A stretch of DNA of 64,000 bases from NCBI RefSeq assembly GCF_900624995.1, contig NZ_UYXQ01000002.1:124001-188000 (forward strand). Direction: 5' to 3'. Below the pieces are notes generated by a model. That model was not told the origin of the DNA and searched no databases. It saw only the letters and a program-made list of their open reading frames with translations. The DNA is from Pseudomonas antarctica (GTDB lineage Bacteria; Pseudomonadota; Gammaproteobacteria; Pseudomonadales; Pseudomonadaceae). Positions 1-11,870 of this stretch are shown here, one piece after another. A program made the translations under genes and the position numbers. The number at the start of each line of letters is the position of its first letter. Positions within the stretch are counted from its first letter, which is position 1.

Positions 1-548
1 AACCGCTGACCGCCCTGAAAACCTGGGCCGACAGCAACAAGTTCAGCGACCTCAGCGCCCTGTGCAACCAGTTCGCCGCGCAATCGCAAAGCGGTATCAC
101 TCGCCAACTGGCCGGCCCGACCGGCGAGCGCAACAGCTACGCCATCCTGCCCCGCGAGCACGTGTTGTGCCTGGCGGAAGTAGAAGGCGACCTGCTGACG
201 CAAATGGCTGCGGTATTGGCCGTCGGTGGTTCGGCGGTATGGCCGGAAACTGACCTGACGAAGGTGCTGTTCCCACGCCTGCCGAAGGACATTCAGGTGA
301 AGATCAAGCGCGTGGCCGACTGGACCAAGGATGAGGTGGTGTTCGACGCCGTCTTGCACCACGGCGACTCCGACCAACTGCGTGCGGTGTGCCAGCAAGT
401 GGCGCAGCGTGGTGGTGCGATTGTCGGGGTGCACGGTTTGTCGCAGGGTGAAACGGCGATTGCGCTGGAGCGTCTGGTGATCGAGCGTGCTTTGAGTGTT
501 AACACCGCTGCGGCGGGGGGTAACGCCAGCCTGATGACCATTGGCTAA
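1..548 (+). CDS. putA: PutA C-terminus (proline dehydrogenase/P5C dehydrogenase), 5' truncated by window edge
   Basis: This is the last about 181 residues of the trifunctional proline catabolism flavoenzyme, which oxidises proline to pyrroline-5-carboxylate and then to glutamate and in many gammaproteobacteria also represses its own operon. The reading frame is open from base 3. The tail ending in ALSVNTAAAGGNASLMTIG is the conserved PutA C-terminus that follows the aldehyde dehydrogenase domain. No catalytic residue lies in the visible part, so identification rests on this tail similarity, recalled rather than searched. The stop codon is followed within a few bases by a REPIN that probably also marks the transcript end. 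Confidence 0.88.
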   Translation, partial: PLTALKTWADSNKFSDLSALCNQFAAQSQSGITRQLAGPTGERNSYAILPREHVLCLAEVEGDLLTQMAAVLAVGGSAVWPETDLTKVLFPRLPKDIQVKIKRVADWTKDEVVFDAVLHHGDSDQLRAVCQQVAQRGGAIVGVHGLSQGETAIALERLVIERALSVNTAAAGGNASLMTIG

Positions 549-552
549 CTAA

Positions 553-642
553 TGTGGGAGCGGGCTTGCTCGCGAAAGCGGAGTGTCAGTCGCCAGATGC
601 ATTGACTGATCCACCGCTTTCGCGAGCAAGCCCGCTCCCACA
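553..642. repeat. REPIN (REP doublet, GCGGGC type)
   Basis: Two inverted REP arms, GTGGGAGCGGGCTTGCTCGC and its reverse complement, flank a variable centre. The folded RNA would form a long hairpin just after putA. The same arm type occurs at 36121 and 63707. The RAYT transposase that mobilises such elements is not in this window. Confidence 0.93.
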
Positions 643-762
643 TTTGACCGCATTTCAAATCCCCCGCCGCTGTTCTGCCCCTCCATCACGCAAATCAATC
701 TTGCTATCCAGCCTCTATTCGCGCACTTAGACTCAGGCCATTCCCTTAGAAGGTAAGCCGCC

Positions 763-2565
763 ATGTCCGAGACGCTGCTCAGTTCCCGCAATCTGTCTTT
801 CGAGCTGTACGAAGTCCTCGATGCCGAGGGCCTGACCGAGCGCGAGCGGTTTGCCGAGCACAACCGCGAGACCTTCGATGCCGCCATCAGCACGGCCCGC
901 AACATTGCCGAGAAGTACTTCGCGCCGCACAACCGCAAGAACGACGAAAACGAACCGCGCTATGAAGACGGCAAGGCGATCCTGATCCCGGAAGTGAAAC
1001 CCGCCGTGGACGCGTTCCTCGAAGCAGGCTTCCTGAACGCCGCGCGCAGCTTCGAAGCGGGCGGCATGCAGTTGCCAACCTTGCTGTCCCAGGCTTGCTT
1101 TGCGCACTTCCAGTCGGCTAACGCGGCCTCAACCTCCTACCCATTCCTGACCATGGGCGCCGCCAACTTGATCGAAAGCTTCGGCACCGAGGCGCAAAAG
1201 CAGCGCTTCCTGCAGCCGATGATCGAGGGCCGCTTCTTCGGCACCATGGCCCTGACCGAGCCACATGCCGGCTCGTCGTTGTCGGATATTCGTACACGAG
1301 CAGAACCGGCGGCTGACGGCACCTATCGCCTCAAGGGCAACAAAATCTTCATCTCCGGTGGCGACCATCCGCTGTCGGAAAACATCGTGCACATGGTGCT
1401 GGCCAAGCTGCCGGATGCGCCTGCCGGGGTGAAGGGCATCTCGCTGTTTATCGTGCCCAAGTTCCTGGTCAATGACGATGGCAGCCTGGGCGCGCGCAAC
1501 GACGTGCTGCTGGCCGGTCTGTTTCATAAGATGGGCTGGCGCGGCACCACGTCCACGGCGCTTAACTTCGGCGATAACGGCAACTGTGTCGGCTATCTGG
1601 TGGGCAAACCGCACCAGGGCCTGAGCTGCATGTTCCAGATGATGAACGAGGCACGCATCGGCGTCGGCATGGGCGCAGTCATGCTCGGTTATGCCGGCTA
1701 CCTCTACTCACTGGAATACGCCCGCGAACGCCCGCAAGGCCGCCTGCCCGACAGCAAAGACCCGAGCACCGCACCGGTCTCGATCATCCAGCACGCCGAC
1801 ATCAAGCGCATGCTGCTGACGCAGAAAGCCTACGTGGAAGGCGCCTTCGACCTTGGCCTGTACGCCGCACGGCTGTTCGATGACACCACCACCTTGGAAA
1901 CCGACGCCGAGCGCAAGCAAGCCCACGAACTGCTCGACTTGCTCACACCGATCGTCAAATCCTGGCCGTCGGAGTTCTGCCTCAAGGCCAACGAGCTGGC
2001 GATCCAGATTCTCGGCGGCCACGGCTACACCCGCGAATACCCGGTGGAGCAGTACTACCGCGACAACCGCCTGAACCCGATCCACGAAGGCACCCACGGC
2101 ATTCAGTCCCTGGACTTGCTCGGGCGCAAGCTCGCGCAGAACGGCGGCGCAGGCCTTAAGCAACTGATCCGCCTAGTCGCCGAAACCGGCGCGCGGGCGC
2201 AGCAGTATCCGTCACTGACGGCTCTGCGCGAACCACTGGAGCAATTAGTGAGTCGCCTGCAAAGCGTCACCCTTGGCCTGTTGACCGATCTTGCCCAAGG
2301 CAAGGTCAACAGCAGCCTGGCGAATTCGGCGCTGTACTTGAAAGTATTCGGGCATACGGTGATTGGCTGGCGCTGGCTGGAACAGGCGATTCGCGCCGAG
2401 GAGGGCTTGGCCAAGGGCAATGCCGCGGACGCTGCCTTCTACAAAGGCAAGCTCCAGGCTGCTCGGTACTTCCTGACCTGGGAAGTGCCGAGCTGCCATC
2501 ATGAACTGGCGATTCTGGAGGCACGCGATGACACGTGCCTGGGGATGCAGGATGAGTGGTTCTAA
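763..2565 (+). CDS. Acyl-CoA dehydrogenase, long (600-aa) form
   Basis: This is an FAD-dependent acyl-CoA dehydrogenase with the extra C-terminal domain of the 600-residue class that includes DmdC-like and long-chain enzymes. Visible signatures are the FAD-binding stretch MALTEPHAGSS, and NPIHEGTHGIQ with Glu442 where the family's catalytic base normally lies. It would introduce an alpha-beta double bond into an acyl-CoA and pass electrons to ETF; the substrate cannot be read from the sequence. The start ATG has AGAAGG about ten bases upstream. Its stop codon overlaps the stop of the convergent zapA gene by three to four bases. Confidence 0.9.
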   Translation: MSETLLSSRNLSFELYEVLDAEGLTERERFAEHNRETFDAAISTARNIAEKYFAPHNRKNDENEPRYEDGKAILIPEVKPAVDAFLEAGFLNAARSFEAGGMQLPTLLSQACFAHFQSANAASTSYPFLTMGAANLIESFGTEAQKQRFLQPMIEGRFFGTMALTEPHAGSSLSDIRTRAEPAADGTYRLKGNKIFISGGDHPLSENIVHMVLAKLPDAPAGVKGISLFIVPKFLVNDDGSLGARNDVLLAGLFHKMGWRGTTSTALNFGDNGNCVGYLVGKPHQGLSCMFQMMNEARIGVGMGAVMLGYAGYLYSLEYARERPQGRLPDSKDPSTAPVSIIQHADIKRMLLTQKAYVEGAFDLGLYAARLFDDTTTLETDAERKQAHELLDLLTPIVKSWPSEFCLKANELAIQILGGHGYTREYPVEQYYRDNRLNPIHEGTHGIQSLDLLGRKLAQNGGAGLKQLIRLVAETGARAQQYPSLTALREPLEQLVSRLQSVTLGLLTDLAQGKVNSSLANSALYLKVFGHTVIGWRWLEQAIRAEEGLAKGNAADAAFYKGKLQAARYFLTWEVPSCHHELAILEARDDTCLGMQDEWF

Positions 2566-2855
2566 GGCGTTCCGATCGCCTTGGAAATCACGTCGACCGT
2601 GGCGCTGACTTGCTCTTGGTAACGGTCGAGTTCCTGCTGGTGGTGCTTTTGCATTTCGATCTGCTCGGCGCACAGGTTCAGCGCAGCCAGTACCAATAAT
2701 TTGTCACCGATCAGCGTCGGGTACTTTTTCTTGGTGGTGGCCAGGGAGGCCTTGAGCATGGTCACAGCGTGCATCAGGGTTTGATCTTCCCCGTCCGGCG
2801 CCTTGATCGAGTAATCCTCTCCGAGAATCGAAACGACCTTTATCCCTTCATTCAT
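2562..2855 (-). CDS. zapA: ZapA-family cell division protein
   Basis: This 97-residue protein matches the ZapA family, which binds and bundles FtsZ at the division ring. It has the N-terminal beta segment (IKVVSILGEDYSIKAP), the mid-protein DKLLVLAALNLCAEQ helix and a C-terminal coiled-coil helix. It lies downstream of a small coiled-coil gene, and the two overlap by ATGA, so they are probably co-translated. The sequence differs from the 6S-RNA-linked ZapA as I recall it, and no ssrS gene follows here because the convergent dehydrogenase begins at once. It may therefore be a second zapA copy. Without a search the paralogue claim is an inference. Confidence 0.82.
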   Translation of the reverse strand: MNEGIKVVSILGEDYSIKAPDGEDQTLMHAVTMLKASLATTKKKYPTLIGDKLLVLAALNLCAEQIEMQKHHQQELDRYQEQVSATVDVISKAIGTP

Positions 2856-3082
2856 GCGCTGACAGGACCTGCGCTCACACGCTCAACCAGTGCCTGGATG
2901 CGCGCGGCGGTGGCGCCGTGCTTTTCTTCCTGTTCCATCAGGTTCAATTGCAGGCTGTCGTTTTCATCCTTGGCGCGGGCCAGTTCTGCCTTGAGGGATT
3001 CGTTGCTGCCCAGCAGGTCCTGATTTTGCTGTACCAAGTCGCTGACCAGTTGTTCCAATTGGCTAAGGGATGCTTCTAACAT
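2852..3082 (-). CDS. Small coiled-coil protein, TIGR02449/ZapB-like
   Basis: This is a 76-residue, almost entirely helical and charged protein with heptad-like leucines from residue 2 to about 60. It resembles the TIGR02449 family, small proteins encoded beside zapA that are thought to be ZapB-like partners in the Z-ring layer. The stop overlaps the zapA start by ATGA. No catalytic motif is present. Identification relies on size, coiled-coil pattern and the neighbouring zapA. Confidence 0.75.
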   Translation of the reverse strand: MLEASLSQLEQLVSDLVQQNQDLLGSNESLKAELARAKDENDSLQLNLMEQEEKHGATAARIQALVERVSAGPVSA

Positions 3083-3252
3083 TTTGATTTCTCGGGCTTT
3101 TTAAAAGGGCGGTGACGATAAAGAAAATTCACCTCGGATGCCAGGGTTATCCCAGGCCTGCAGCCCGATTTTTAAGGGCCGGGCCGCACTTTCGAGCCTT
3201 AGTGACTGCATTTACCCCATCTGGTTCCTGAATTCACCCAACCCCTCGTCAG

Positions 3253-3293
3253 ATGCGACAAAAGCGCGCGCCTCCTTAAGACTTTAGTCGCAT
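3253..3293. promoter_or_regulatory. Inverted repeat upstream of the chemoreceptor gene
   Basis: ATGCGACAAAAG (3253-3264) and CTTTAGTCGCAT (3282-3293) are inverted copies with one mismatch in 12, separated by 17 bases. They lie in the gap between the zapB-like gene and the chemoreceptor start at 3361. This could be an operator or a leader hairpin. A related TGTCGCA motif occurs before gltB. Confidence 0.4.
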
Positions 3294-3360
3294 GGCCGAT
3301 AGCAGATACACACCCCGTCTCATGGCCGCACGGATCGCGCTTCCCCACCAGGATTCCAGC

Positions 3361-4986
3361 ATGTCTCTTCGTAATATGAATATCGCGCCGCGCGCCTTTC
3401 TTGGCTTTGCGTTTATTGGCGCGCTCATGTTGTTTCTCGGTGTGTTCGCCCTGAACCAAATGAGCAAGATCCGTGCTGCCACCGAAGACATCACCCTGTC
3501 CAGCGTGCCGAGCATTCGCGCCCTCGACGAATTTACTCAACTGACCCTGCGCCTGCGGGTGTTGTCGTACCGCCTGCTGACCAACCGCGAGCCGGACGTG
3601 CAGCAAAAGACCCTGGAAGCCTTTGAACTGCGCAACCAGCAGATCCGCACCGCGCAGGGCGTCTACGAAAAACTCATCGAGAGCAGCGAAGAACGCGCCG
3701 CCTACGACGAATACGTGCGCTTGCTCGGCCAGTACCACCAGATCGAAGAGCGTATGAAGAGCCTGTCTCGCGCCAACCAGATCGACGACCTGCGCACCTT
3801 GCTCAACACCGAATTGCTGAGCAACTCCGAGCAGGTCAACGCGGTGCTGACGCGCCTGCTGGACCTCAACAACACGATGGCCAACGCCACCAACCAGCAA
3901 GCCAAAGACCAATACGATATGGCGTTTAACATGGTGGTGGGCCTGCTGATCATTGCCACGGCGTTGACCCTGCTGTTCGCCTGGCTATTGACCCGCAGCA
4001 TCACCTTGCCAATCGCCCAAGCTCTGGAAGCCGCCGAAGAAGTCGCCGAAGGCAACCTGACGCGCCCGATCAAGGTCGACGGCAACGACGAGGCCGGCCG
4101 CCTGTTGGCCGCCATGGCCAAGATGCAGGACAAGCTACGCGACACCCTGCAACGCATCGCCGGCTCCGCCACCCAATTGGCGTCCGCCGCCGAAGAGCTG
4201 AACGCCGTCACCGACGAGAGCGCCCGTGGCCTGACTCAGCAGAACAATGAAATCGAACAAGCCGCCACCGCCGTCAACGAGATGACCAGCGCCGTCGAAG
4301 AAGTTGCGCGCAATGCCGTGAGCACCTCCGAAGCCTCGCGCGCCGCCACCACCTCTGCCGGCGATGGCCGTGACTTGGTGCAGGAAACCGTCAGCGCCAT
4401 CGAGCGCATGAGCGGCGACGTGCAAGCCACTGCCACGCTGATTGGCGACCTGGCGAATGAATCGCGCGACATCGGCAAGGTGTTGGACGTGATTCGTGGC
4501 TTGGCCGACCAGACCAACCTGTTGGCGCTGAACGCCGCGATTGAAGCGGCGCGCGCCGGTGAAGCCGGGCGTGGGTTTGCCGTGGTGGCCGATGAAGTAC
4601 GGGCACTGGCCCATCGTACCCAGCAGTCGACCAGCGAGATCGAGCGGATGATCGGCAGCATTCAGACCGGCACTGAGCATGCAGTGGATTCGATGCGTAA
4701 CAGCACCGAGCGCGCGGAATCGACGCTGAACATCGCCAAAGGCGCCGGGATGTCACTGGATACCATCAACACTGCGATTGTGGAGATCAACGAGCGCAAC
4801 CTGGTCATCGCCAGCGCGGCGGAAGAGCAGGCGCAGGTCGCGCGGGAAGTGGACCGTAACCTGGTGAATATTCGTGACTTGTCGGTGCAGTCGGCGACCG
4901 GCGCCAGCCAGACCAGTGCGGCGAGCAGTGAGCTGTCGCGCCTGGCGGTGGATTTGAATGGGATGGTGGGGCGGTTCAGGCTTTAA
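3361..4986 (+). CDS. Methyl-accepting chemotaxis protein
   Basis: This is a transmembrane chemoreceptor of 541 residues that would signal ligand binding to CheA/CheW. The order is a short cytoplasmic tail, TM1 (about 11-32), a four-helix-bundle-type periplasmic sensor (about 33-188) without Cache/PAS signatures, TM2 (about 191-210), a HAMP domain and the long methylation/signalling helix pair. The hairpin tip carries the invariant [19 protein letters not shown] near residue 385. The ATG at 3361 is preferred over an in-frame ATG at 3292 because AGGA sits about eight bases before it and TM1 is then close to the N-terminus. The ligand is unknown. Confidence 0.9.
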   Translation: MSLRNMNIAPRAFLGFAFIGALMLFLGVFALNQMSKIRAATEDITLSSVPSIRALDEFTQLTLRLRVLSYRLLTNREPDVQQKTLEAFELRNQQIRTAQGVYEKLIESSEERAAYDEYVRLLGQYHQIEERMKSLSRANQIDDLRTLLNTELLSNSEQVNAVLTRLLDLNNTMANATNQQAKDQYDMAFNMVVGLLIIATALTLLFAWLLTRSITLPIAQALEAAEEVAEGNLTRPIKVDGNDEAGRLLAAMAKMQDKLRDTLQRIAGSATQLASAAEELNAVTDESARGLTQQNNEIEQAATAVNEMTSAVEEVARNAVSTSEASRAATTSAGDGRDLVQETVSAIERMSGDVQATATLIGDLANESRDIGKVLDVIRGLADQTNLLALNAAIEAARAGEAGRGFAVVADEVRALAHRTQQSTSEIERMIGSIQTGTEHAVDSMRNSTERAESTLNIAKGAGMSLDTINTAIVEINERNLVIASAAEEQAQVAREVDRNLVNIRDLSVQSATGASQTSAASSELSRLAVDLNGMVGRFRL

Positions 4987-5004
4987 CTGATGCCGGTAAT
5001 CCCT

Positions 5005-5094
5005 TGTGGGAGCTGGCTTGCCTGCGATAGCAATCTAACAGTCAATATTCCCATTGACTGATACACCGCAATCGCAGGCAAGCCAGCCCCCACA
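5005..5094. repeat. REPIN (REP doublet, GCTGGC type)
   Basis: Inverted arms GTGGGAGCTGGCTTGCCTGC and their complement (last copy with CCCCCACA) lie between the chemoreceptor and the antiporter gene. It belongs to the second REP subtype seen in this window. Confidence 0.92.
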
Positions 5095-5215
5095 TTGAGC
5101 AGCGTATTCCCACAAAAGCTTTTTGACAGCGCAGCAATTCAACAGGTTAGAATCGCTGGCACGCAGACTGCATGGTCAGTTTGCGCCCCGTCTTCCCAGC
5201 TCTGGAGTACTGCCT

Positions 5216-6958
5216 TTGAATGCGACGACCATCAACAGCCTGTTCTTGATCGGCGCGTTGCTGGTGGGTGCGAGCATTCTGGTGAGTTCTCTTTCGTCGC
5301 GACTGGGCATCCCGATTCTGGTGATTATCCTGGCCGTGGGCATGCTCGCCGGCGTTGATGGCGGCGGCATCATCTTCGATAACTACCCGACCGCCTACTT
5401 GGTGGGCAACCTCGCCCTGGCCGTGATCCTGCTCGACGGCGGTTTGCGCACACGGGTGGCGAGTTTCCGTGTGGCGCTGTGGCCGGCGTTGTCGCTGGCC
5501 ACGGTGGGCGTGCTGATCACCACCGGCCTCACCGGCATGGCCGCCGCCTGGCTGTTCGACCTCAACATCATTCAGGGCTTGCTGATCGGCGCCATCGTTG
5601 GCTCGACCGACGCCGCTGCGGTGTTCTCGCTGCTCGGCGGCAAAGGCCTGAACGAACGGGTCACCGCAAGCCTGGAAATCGAATCCGGCAGCAACGACCC
5701 GATGGCGGTGTTTCTCACCGTCACCCTGATCGACATGCTCGCCAGCGGCCAGACCGGCCTGCACTGGAGCCTGCTGACCCACCTGATCCGCGAATTCGGC
5801 ATCGGTGGAATCGTCGGCCTGGGCGGCGGCTGGCTGATGCTGCAGATGGTCAACCGCATCAACCTGGCCACCGGCCTGTACCCGATCCTCGTCATCGCTG
5901 GCGGCCTGCTGGTGTTCGCCCTGACCAATGCCCTGCACGGCAGCGGGTTCCTCGCCGCGTACCTGTGCGGTTTGGTGATCGGCAACCGCCCGGTGCGCAG
6001 CCGTCATGGCATTTTGCACATGCTCGACGGCATGGCCTGGCTGGCACAGATCGGTATGTTCTTGGTGCTGGGCCTGCTGGTCACGCCGCATGACTTGCTG
6101 CCAATCGCCCTCCCGGCCCTGGGCTTGGCGCTGTGGATGATCCTGTTTGCGCGGCCGTTGTCGGTGATGGTCGGCCTGCTGCCGTTCAAGGCGTTCCACG
6201 GTCGCGAAAAAGCCTTTATCGCCTGGGTCGGCCTGCGCGGCGCAGTACCGATCATCCTCGCGGTGTTCCCGTTGATGGCCGGCCTGCCTCACGCTCAGCT
6301 GTACTTTAACCTGGCGTTCTTTATCGTACTGGTCTCGCTGCTGGTGCAGGGCACGAGCCTACCGTGGGTGGCCAAGCTGCTGAAAGTGACCGTACCGCCA
6401 GACCCTGCGCCGATTTCCCGCGCGGCCTTGGAAGTGCACGTCACCAGCGAATGGGAGCTGTTCGTTTACCGCCTGGGTGTGGAGAAATGGTGCATTGGCG
6501 CAGCCCTGCGCGAGCTGAAAATGCCCGAAGGCACGCGGATCGCCGCGCTGTTCCGTGGTCAGCAACTGCTCCATCCGTCGGGCAGTACGGTGCTGGAAGT
6601 CGATGATTTGCTCTGCGTGATCGGCCACGAACACAACCTTCCGGCCCTGGGCAAACGGTTCAGCCAGGCCCCGCAACGCGGCCTTGACCTGCGCTTCTTC
6701 GGCGACTTTGTCCTTGAAGGCGACGCCCAGCTGGGCGCGGTGTCGGCCCTGTACGGGCTCAAGCTCGACGGTATCGACCCGGATATGCCATTGAGCCGCT
6801 TCATCACCCAGAAGGTCGGCGGTGCACCGGTTGTAGGTGACCAAGTGGAATGGAACAACACGCTGTGGACCGTCGCGGTCATGGACGGGAACAGAATCGG
6901 AAAAGTCGGCGTCAAATTCCCCGAAGGAAGTCGTCCAGGCCCTGGACTCTTCCTCTAA
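5216..6958 (+). CDS. nhaP2: NhaP2/CvrA-type cation/proton antiporter
   Basis: This 580-residue inner-membrane antiporter of the CPA1 family exchanges K+ (or Na+) for protons. Roughly residues 1-390 form a dozen hydrophobic helices including the [10 protein letters not shown] motif, with Asn160-Asp161 at the ion site. After this come a TrkA-C-like domain (about 400-480) and a C-terminal CorC/HlyC-type domain. The start chosen is TTG at 5216: it gives the family N-terminus ([17 protein letters not shown]) and has TGGAG ten bases upstream. The upstream ATG at 5123 would add a non-conserved 31 residues. MscK follows closely. Confidence 0.93.
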   Translation: MNATTINSLFLIGALLVGASILVSSLSSRLGIPILVIILAVGMLAGVDGGGIIFDNYPTAYLVGNLALAVILLDGGLRTRVASFRVALWPALSLATVGVLITTGLTGMAAAWLFDLNIIQGLLIGAIVGSTDAAAVFSLLGGKGLNERVTASLEIESGSNDPMAVFLTVTLIDMLASGQTGLHWSLLTHLIREFGIGGIVGLGGGWLMLQMVNRINLATGLYPILVIAGGLLVFALTNALHGSGFLAAYLCGLVIGNRPVRSRHGILHMLDGMAWLAQIGMFLVLGLLVTPHDLLPIALPALGLALWMILFARPLSVMVGLLPFKAFHGREKAFIAWVGLRGAVPIILAVFPLMAGLPHAQLYFNLAFFIVLVSLLVQGTSLPWVAKLLKVTVPPDPAPISRAALEVHVTSEWELFVYRLGVEKWCIGAALRELKMPEGTRIAALFRGQQLLHPSGSTVLEVDDLLCVIGHEHNLPALGKRFSQAPQRGLDLRFFGDFVLEGDAQLGAVSALYGLKLDGIDPDMPLSRFITQKVGGAPVVGDQVEWNNTLWTVAVMDGNRIGKVGVKFPEGSRPGPGLFL

Positions 6959-7014
6959 ACTGCGGGGCTATGGCGCCACGCCCCCACCTTCTTCACCTTG
7001 CTCGACCGGTATCC

Positions 7015-10000
7015 ATGACGACTCTGCGCACCTTTTTAGCCACTGCCCTGCTGGGCCTGACCCTTTGTGTCGGCAGCGTTTACGCCGCCGATCCGCCCAG
7101 CGCCGACGCCATCCAGCAAACTCTGGACAAGCTGCCCGACCGCAAGCTGCCCGACGCCGACATGAAGGCGCTGCAAACCATCTTGCAACAGACCCTGACC
7201 TACCTGGGCAACAAGCAAGATTACGAGCAGCGTCTGGCCGACCTCAAGCGCCAGTTGGAATACGCCCCGCGCCAGACAACCGACAACCAGCGCGAGCTGG
7301 TCCGGCTCAAGGCCACCAAAATCGTCCCGGTGATACAACGCTACTCCTCCTTGCCAGTGCCGCAGCTCGAGCAATTACTGGTGCAGCGCACGACGCAGCA
7401 AGGCGACCTGCAAAAAGACATGGCTGACGCCAATAGCATGTCCATTGCCGCCCAGACCCGTCCCGAGCGCGCCCAGACCGAAATCAGCAACAGCCAAAGC
7501 CGCATCCAGCAGATCAACGCCATCCTTAAAGCGGGCAAAGATAACGGTAAGCCCCTGACTGGCGACCAGCGCAACCTGCTGAACGCCGAGCTGGCCGCCC
7601 TCAATGCCTTGATTCCATTGCGCCGTCAGGAACTGGCAGGCAACAGCCAACTGCAAGACCTGGGCAATAGCCAGCGCGACCTGACGACAGAGAAAACCAA
7701 CCGCCTGGAGCAGGAGATCCAGGACCTGCAAACCTTGATCAACCAAAAGCGCCTGGCGCAGTCCCAGCAGACCGTTACGCAACAATCCATCGAAGCGCAA
7801 AAAGCCGGTGGCAGCAGCCTGTTGGCCACCGAAAGCGCGGCCAACCTGAAGCTGTCCGACTACCTGCTCAGGAGCACCGACCGCCTCAACGACCTGACCC
7901 AGAAAAACCTGCAGACCAAGCAGCAACTGGACACCGTGACCCAAAGCGACTCGGCGCTGGACGAGCAGATCAACGTGCTCAAGGGCAGCCTGCTGCTCTC
8001 CAAGATTCTCTATAAGCAGAAACAAGCACTGCCAAGCCTCAGGGTCGATCGCGATCTGGCGGACGATATCGCCAACATTCGCCTGTACCAGTTCGAGATC
8101 AACCAGGAACGCGAGAAAATCAACACCCCCAGCGCCTATGTGGATAACTTGCTGGCCAATCAGCCACCGGATGACGTCACCCCGCAACTACGCCGCACCC
8201 TGCTGGAACTGGCGATCACCCGTAGCGACCTGTTGGAGCGCCTGAGCCGTGAACTGAGCGCGCTACTGAACGAATCCATCACCCTGCAACTGAACCAAAA
8301 ACAACTGCTCAGCACCACCACCACCCTGCGCGCGACACTCGACGAGCAAATGTTCTGGATCCCCAGCAACAAGCCGTTGGACACCGAGTGGCTGGAAACC
8401 GTACCGGCGCACCTGAGCAAGCAAGTCACCACCCTGCCATGGGCCTCCAGCGTCAGCGAACTGTATGACGGCCTGACCCAGCGCCCGCTGCTGTTCCTGC
8501 CATTGCTGCTGTTGATCGGCGCCCTGTTGTGGCGGCGCAGAGCGCTGTACCAACGGCTGAACAAGGTCCATCTGGACATCGGCCACTTCAAGCGCGACAG
8601 CCAATGGCACACGCCGCAGGCGATCCTGATCAATATCTTGCTGGCGATGCCGGTATCCCTGGGCCTGGCGCTGTGCGGCTACGCGTTGCAAATCGACGCC
8701 CGTGGGCAAAACGCTAACCTGGGCTCGGCCCTGCTGCAAATCGCCCAAGCCTGGCTGGTGTTCTACACCGCTTACCGCATCCTCGCGCAGGGCGGCGTGG
8801 CGGAACTGCACTTTCGTTGGGAAAAAACCCAGGTCCAATTCCTCCAAGGCTGGGTGCGCAAGCTCGGGCTGGTAGTGCTGGCCCTGGTGGCCGTGGTGGC
8901 AATCGCCGAGCACCAACCGGCGGCACTGGCCGACGACGTGTTGGGCATCGCCGTGGTGCTGACCTGCTACGCGCTGATGGCCTGGCTGCTGGGCCGTTTG
9001 CTGCTGCACAGCCCGACCCACGAAAAAGCCTCTCTGTTTCGTAAAGCCATGGGCCTGGTGTTTACCGCCCTGCCCGTCGCCCTGTTTATCGCCGTGTGCT
9101 TTGGCTACTACTACACCGCGCTCAAACTCAGCGACCGTTTGATCAACACCCTGTACCTACTGATGTTCTGGCTGGTGATCGAAGCCACCTTCGTGCGCGG
9201 CCTTGGGGTTGCCGCACGCCGCCTGGCCTACGCACGTGCCCTGGCCAAACGCCAGGCGGCCAAGGAAGCCGGTGATGGCGAAGCGGTGATCGAAGAGCCG
9301 ACCCTGGACATCGAACAGGTCAACGAACAGTCCATGCGCCTGATCCGCCTGGCCTTGCTCGGCGGTTTCATCGCGGCGCTGTATTGGGTGTGGAAAGACC
9401 TGATCACCGTGTTCTCCTACCTGGACAACATCACCCTTTACGAATACTCCAGCGGCACCGGCGCCAATATCAGCATGGTGCCGATCAGTATCGGCGACTT
9501 GCTGGGAGCGTCGATCATCGTCGGCATAACCGTTGCCCTGGCGCGCAACTTGCCCGGCTTGCTCGAAGTACTGGTGTTGTCCAAGCTGGATTTGGCCCAA
9601 GGCAGCGCGTATGCAACCACCACCTTGCTGTCGTACATGATTGCCGGCATCGGCTTCGTGTCCGCCTTGTCCACGCTCGGCGTGAGCTGGGACAAATTGC
9701 AATGGCTGGCGGCAGGCTTGACGGTGGGGTTGGGCTTCGGATTGCAGGAGATCTTCGCCAACTTTATCTCCGGCATCATGATCCTGTTCGAGCGCCCGGT
9801 GCGTATCGGCGACACCATCACCATCGGCAACTTGTCGGGCACGGTGAGCAAGATCCGCATCCGCGCCACCACCATCACCGACTTCGACCGCAAGGACATC
9901 ATTGTCCCGAACAAGACCTTCATCACCGGCCAGTTGATCAACTGGTCGCTGACCGACACCATCACCCGCGTCACCCTGAAACTGGGCGTGGACTACGGCT

Positions 10001-10353
10001 CCGACCTGGACCTGGTGAGGGAACTGTTACTCAAGGCTGCGCGAGAGAACCCGCGCGTGCTGAAAGAGCCGGAACCTCACGTGTATTTCCTCAACTTTGG
10101 CGAAAGCACCCTCGACCACGAACTGCGCATGCACGTGCGCGACCTCGGTGACCGTAACCCGGTGATCGACGAGGTGAACCGCTTTATCAACCGCGAGTTC
10201 AAGACCCACCACATCAACATCTCGTTCCGCCAGATGGAGGTCTACCTCAAGAACCTCCACGGCCAGGAATACAAGCTGGTGGAAGTCGACCCGCCGACCA
10301 AACCCGCCAACGATGGCGGCGTGCAGGAACCGCCACCGAGCAAACTCGACTAA
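7015..10353 (+). CDS. mscK: MscK/KefA-type mechanosensitive channel
   Basis: This is a large (1112-residue) MscS-superfamily channel that releases ions on membrane tension. It begins with a signal peptide (cleavage probably after SVYA, residue 24), followed by a long helical, coiled-coil-rich periplasmic region to about residue 480. A series of membrane helices follows (from LFLPLLLLIGALLW near 492 to about 900). The MscS core begins with GFGLQEIFANFISGI and the beta domain with GDTITIGNLSGTVSKI near 931. The ATG at 7015 is chosen because it starts the signal peptide; an in-frame ATG at 6970 would add 15 non-conserved residues. It lies 56 bases after nhaP2, so co-transcription is possible. 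Confidence 0.93.
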   Translation: MTTLRTFLATALLGLTLCVGSVYAADPPSADAIQQTLDKLPDRKLPDADMKALQTILQQTLTYLGNKQDYEQRLADLKRQLEYAPRQTTDNQRELVRLKATKIVPVIQRYSSLPVPQLEQLLVQRTTQQGDLQKDMADANSMSIAAQTRPERAQTEISNSQSRIQQINAILKAGKDNGKPLTGDQRNLLNAELAALNALIPLRRQELAGNSQLQDLGNSQRDLTTEKTNRLEQEIQDLQTLINQKRLAQSQQTVTQQSIEAQKAGGSSLLATESAANLKLSDYLLRSTDRLNDLTQKNLQTKQQLDTVTQSDSALDEQINVLKGSLLLSKILYKQKQALPSLRVDRDLADDIANIRLYQFEINQEREKINTPSAYVDNLLANQPPDDVTPQLRRTLLELAITRSDLLERLSRELSALLNESITLQLNQKQLLSTTTTLRATLDEQMFWIPSNKPLDTEWLETVPAHLSKQVTTLPWASSVSELYDGLTQRPLLFLPLLLLIGALLWRRRALYQRLNKVHLDIGHFKRDSQWHTPQAILINILLAMPVSLGLALCGYALQIDARGQNANLGSALLQIAQAWLVFYTAYRILAQGGVAELHFRWEKTQVQFLQGWVRKLGLVVLALVAVVAIAEHQPAALADDVLGIAVVLTCYALMAWLLGRLLLHSPTHEKASLFRKAMGLVFTALPVALFIAVCFGYYYTALKLSDRLINTLYLLMFWLVIEATFVRGLGVAARRLAYARALAKRQAAKEAGDGEAVIEEPTLDIEQVNEQSMRLIRLALLGGFIAALYWVWKDLITVFSYLDNITLYEYSSGTGANISMVPISIGDLLGASIIVGITVALARNLPGLLEVLVLSKLDLAQGSAYATTTLLSYMIAGIGFVSALSTLGVSWDKLQWLAAGLTVGLGFGLQEIFANFISGIMILFERPVRIGDTITIGNLSGTVSKIRIRATTITDFDRKDIIVPNKTFITGQLINWSLTDTITRVTLKLGVDYGSDLDLVRELLLKAARENPRVLKEPEPHVYFLNFGESTLDHELRMHVRDLGDRNPVIDEVNRFINREFKTHHINISFRQMEVYLKNLHGQEYKLVEVDPPTKPANDGGVQEPPPSKLD

Positions 10354-11865
<1,512 letters not shown>

Positions 11866-11870
11866 AACCT

